The translations under genes were made by a program, and so were the position numbers. A DNA stretch of 64,000 nt from CBDEGK01 sp965237855 (GTDB taxonomy: Bacteria; Pseudomonadota; Gammaproteobacteria; Pseudomonadales; Halieaceae). The stretch is from the NCBI GenBank assembly GCA_965237855.1, contig CBDEGK010000003.1, positions 62,001 to 126,000 on the forward strand, read 5' to 3'. Below, in pieces: positions 62,385 through 64,000 of this stretch; position 1 is the stretch's first letter, and every line of letters begins with the position of its first letter. The notes beneath the pieces were generated by a model. The model was not told where the DNA came from. It saw nothing but the letters and a program-made list of their open reading frames with translations, and ran no database searches.

Positions 62385-62783
62385 TCACACCTGCCGCGGT
62401 AGATCGTCGTCGAGTTTCAACCAGCTGACGTGGCTATCGTAATAAGCGTGGCCCTCGGGCTCCCGATCAATGGGATCCCTCAGATTGGGCAGGGTGATGT
62501 GAATTTCTTGGGGCCACTTCTCCGATCGGAACAGAAAGCTGCTGCCGCAATCGCCGCAAAAACCGCGCTGGGCCGGTGCAGAAGAGGCAAACCAGCGCAG
62601 CTTGTGTTCGCCGAGGGTAAATTTGAATTGATCGGCACTCACCCCCACCCAGGTCACCACCGGCGCACCGTGATAGCGCTGGCACTGACTGCAATGGCAA
62701 TGGGCACACCACAGACTGGGCAAAGTAATTTCGAATGCCACCGCGCCACACAAACAGGCGCCGCTGGCAGTTTGTTCAGTCAT
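62385..62783 (-). CDS. GFA family (glutathione-dependent formaldehyde-activating/CENP-V-like) protein
   Basis: A 132-residue zinc-binding protein of the GFA family. The two zinc sites are visible: GACLCGAVAFEI and WCAHCHCSQCQRYHG near the N-terminus, and RGFCGDCGSSFLFRS in the middle. The family includes the S-hydroxymethylglutathione synthase Gfa, but most members, including short ones like this, have no proven activity. A GGGAGAATTGAG site precedes ATG 62783. It stands alone between the DMT and CDF genes on the same strand. Confidence 0.9.
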   Translation of the reverse strand: MTEQTASGACLCGAVAFEITLPSLWCAHCHCSQCQRYHGAPVVTWVGVSADQFKFTLGEHKLRWFASSAPAQRGFCGDCGSSFLFRSEKWPQEIHITLPNLRDPIDREPEGHAYYDSHVSWLKLDDDLPRQV

Positions 62784-62806
62784 CTCAATTCTCCCTGGTC
62801 GGCAAC

Positions 62807-63712
62807 CTAATCAGCCACATCCGGTTCAAAGAACAGCCAGGCCACCTGCGGAAACTGCTCCTTGAAACCCGCCTCTATGCGGTTGATGGTATTGGACACA
62901 TCTTTGGCCGAGCCGTTCTCGTTCAAGCGGGCCTTGATTGCCACCATCACGTCATGACCCATCTGCAGGGTGACGATATTGAAGACGTGGTCTACTTCCG
63001 GCTGTCCCCGCAAATGGGTGTACATCTGGTCCAGTGTTCTCTTCTCCACCCCCTGCCCCACCAACAAGTCTTTAACCTCTTTGGCCAGCAAGAAAGCGAT
63101 GACTACCAACAGCGCGCCGATGGCGAGTGTACCCAGTGCATCGTAGAGGGGATTGCCGGTGATAATAGTGGCCAGTATCGCCACCATGGCCGCACTCAAT
63201 CCCAGTAGCGCCGCCAGGTCTTCACCAAATATCACCATCATTTCGCTCTGGCGGGTATGGCGAAACCACTGCCACAGGTTTTGCTCGCCACGCACTTTAT
63301 TCACTTCGCGAATACAACCGTACAGAGCGCTACCCTCGGCAATCATGGAGAACACCAACACCCCAAACGCCAGCCAGGGCATATTCAGCGGCTGCGGATT
63401 GTGCAGTTTGTGCCAGCCCTCGTTGAGGGAGAACAGCCCGCCCACACTGAACAGCATGACCGCCACAATGAACGACCAGAAGTAAATCTCTTTGCCGTAG
63501 CCCAGCGGGAAATCCATGGACGGCGGTCGCTTGGCCAGCTTGATACCGAGCAGCAATAACAATTGGTTACCCGCATCCGCGGACGAGTGGATGGCCTCAG
63601 CAAACATGGCGCCGGAACCGGTGACAAACGCCGCCACGCCTTTGGCGCAGGCAATCGCAGTATTCGCGCCCAGCGCGTAAAAGATGGTTTTGAGGGAACC
63701 CGAAGCAGCCAT
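62807..63712 (-). CDS. Cation diffusion facilitator family transporter
   Basis: A 301-residue CDF-type cation/proton antiporter, probably exporting Zn2+, Fe2+ or Mn2+. Six helices are predicted; the metal site motif in helix 2 is EAIHSSADAGNQLLLL (HSxxD) and that in helix 5 is LAALLGLSAAMVAILATII. DFPLGYGKEIYFWSFIVAV is the characteristic second-loop signature, and a cytoplasmic ferredoxin-like domain ends the protein (VDHVFNIVTLQMGHDVMVAIKARL). The ATG at 63712 (MAASGSLKTIF, after GGAGCG) is chosen. An in-frame upstream extension to 63856 would be translated from a dispersed repeat and is rejected. Confidence 0.9.
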   Translation of the reverse strand: MAASGSLKTIFYALGANTAIACAKGVAAFVTGSGAMFAEAIHSSADAGNQLLLLLGIKLAKRPPSMDFPLGYGKEIYFWSFIVAVMLFSVGGLFSLNEGWHKLHNPQPLNMPWLAFGVLVFSMIAEGSALYGCIREVNKVRGEQNLWQWFRHTRQSEMMVIFGEDLAALLGLSAAMVAILATIITGNPLYDALGTLAIGALLVVIAFLLAKEVKDLLVGQGVEKRTLDQMYTHLRGQPEVDHVFNIVTLQMGHDVMVAIKARLNENGSAKDVSNTINRIEAGFKEQFPQVAWLFFEPDVAD

Positions 63713-63767
63713 CGCTCCAGCATAGGGGCTCACAGTCCCCGAGAAAAGGCCTAGCTGGAGAAAAGAG

Positions 63768-63818
63768 GGGCGGGGCGGAGCGGTTCGACGTATCGGGTCT
63801 TTGGATTCTGTGAACAAG
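63768..63818. repeat. Degenerate copy C of the DnaA-box-like palindromic repeat
   Basis: GGGCGGAGCGGTTCGACG and TATCGGGT match the core of copies A and B, but the terminal TTATCCACA arms are decayed (TCTGTGAACAAGG replaces TTGTGGATAAG). The central mini-hairpin is kept through a G-T pair (TCGA/TCGG). It lies in the intergenic region upstream of the CDF gene. Confidence 0.65.
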
Positions 63819-63865
63819 GTACTGGGAGGGTGTAACTTTCCATCGATTTTGGTCATTTTTAGGCA

Positions 63866-63893
63866 TTGAACCTTCTTTCCGATGTGTTATAAT
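63866..63893 (+). promoter_or_regulatory. Sigma-70 promoter candidate upstream of the last gene
   Basis: TTGAAC (63866-63871) and TATAAT (63888-63893) are separated by 16 bp, close to consensus, in an AT-rich stretch. Just downstream lies the perfect palindrome TATAAGCTTATA (63901-63912), which overlaps the expected transcription start and could be an operator. The gene start is at 63935. Confidence 0.6.
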
Positions 63894-63934
63894 TTATGGG
63901 TATAAGCTTATATTTTAATGTTATATAAAACTCT

Positions 63935-64000
63935 ATGACCCAGCCTCATATCGATTATGTACTCGCCCAGGACCTGGCAGCGTTGCGCCAGCGCCAGCCT
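63935..64000 (+). CDS. Start of an unidentified protein (cut by window end)
   Basis: Only 22 codons are visible: MTQPHIDYVLAQDLAALRQR and two more. The frame is open, a good promoter lies upstream and the codon use looks normal, so it is probably a real gene. The short N-terminal helix does not identify the family and I assign no function. Confidence 0.55.
   Translation, partial: MTQPHIDYVLAQDLAALRQRQP

Noticed and set aside
63713..63856. Extended CDF transporter N-terminus
   Set aside because: It would be translated from degenerate repeat copy C and has no family similarity; ATG 63712 has its own ribosome site.

Overview
The window reads as a chromosome segment of an aerobic, probably marine gammaproteobacterium. 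Supporting points are the fused nuoCD in a 13-gene complex I operon, several TonB-dependent receptors, wax-ester genes of the Marinobacter type, AraC regulators with the long arabinose-binding-like N-terminus, and a PHA-granule-associated protein. Cellvibrionales/Halieaceae would fit, but that assignment is inference. Genes are densely packed, no gene-free stretch exceeds 300 bases, and I see no rRNA, tRNA, CRISPR array, prophage or insertion-sequence transposase.

Layout. 1-2.65 kb: pirin, LysR regulator and glutathionyl-hydroquinone reductase, a quinone-stress group like E. coli yhaK-yhaJ-yqjG. 2.65-9.4 kb: mostly minus-strand household genes (M20 peptidase, FMN-binding protein, sulfotransferase-like protein, retropepsin-like protease, DUF899, DUF2189, DsbA/FrnE) plus a NUDIX hydrolase. 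9.66-24.2 kb: complete nuoA-B-CD-E-F-G-H-I-J-K-L-M-N, then a CBS-domain protein. 24.6-29.2 kb: AraC regulator, fatty acyl-CoA reductase and wax ester synthase, a compact route from acyl-CoA to wax ester. 29.3-34.2 kb: a haem membrane protein, a 3-methyladenine glycosylase, a cation:proton antiporter and two sulfotransferases. 34.2-42.3 kb: a long minus-strand array (methyltransferase, redoxin, PhyH dioxygenase, TctCBA transporter, lyase-like beta-propeller, unknown protein, DMT transporter, sulfotransferase). 42.4-48.2 kb: two TonB-dependent receptors flanking a cyclase-family enzyme. 48.2-54.1 kb: a six-gene minus-strand operon (adenylating ligase, GNAT, acyl carrier protein, MFS exporter, GCS2-type ligase, AstE-like deacylase). 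54.2-64 kb: ICMT-like and ZIP proteins, aldehyde dehydrogenase, diiron protein, AraC regulator, patatin, PHA protein, DMT, GFA and CDF proteins, and the first codons of one more gene.

The most notable observations are: (1) a membrane-anchored redoxin whose first active-site cysteine is an in-frame TGA (U-P-Y-C), followed by a hairpin with bacterial SECIS geometry, so a probable selenoprotein; (2) a dispersed ~66-bp palindromic repeat bounded by inverted TTATCCACA (DnaA-box-like) ends, present three times, one copy lying in frame inside a patatin gene; (3) a second palindromic repeat built on GGGGTCAGTACCC that supplies the stop codon of three different genes; (4) an undescribed-looking carrier-protein/ligase/exporter operon. 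Four genes carry single-base frameshifts, three of them at or next to short G/C runs, which may be sequencing error or real decay.
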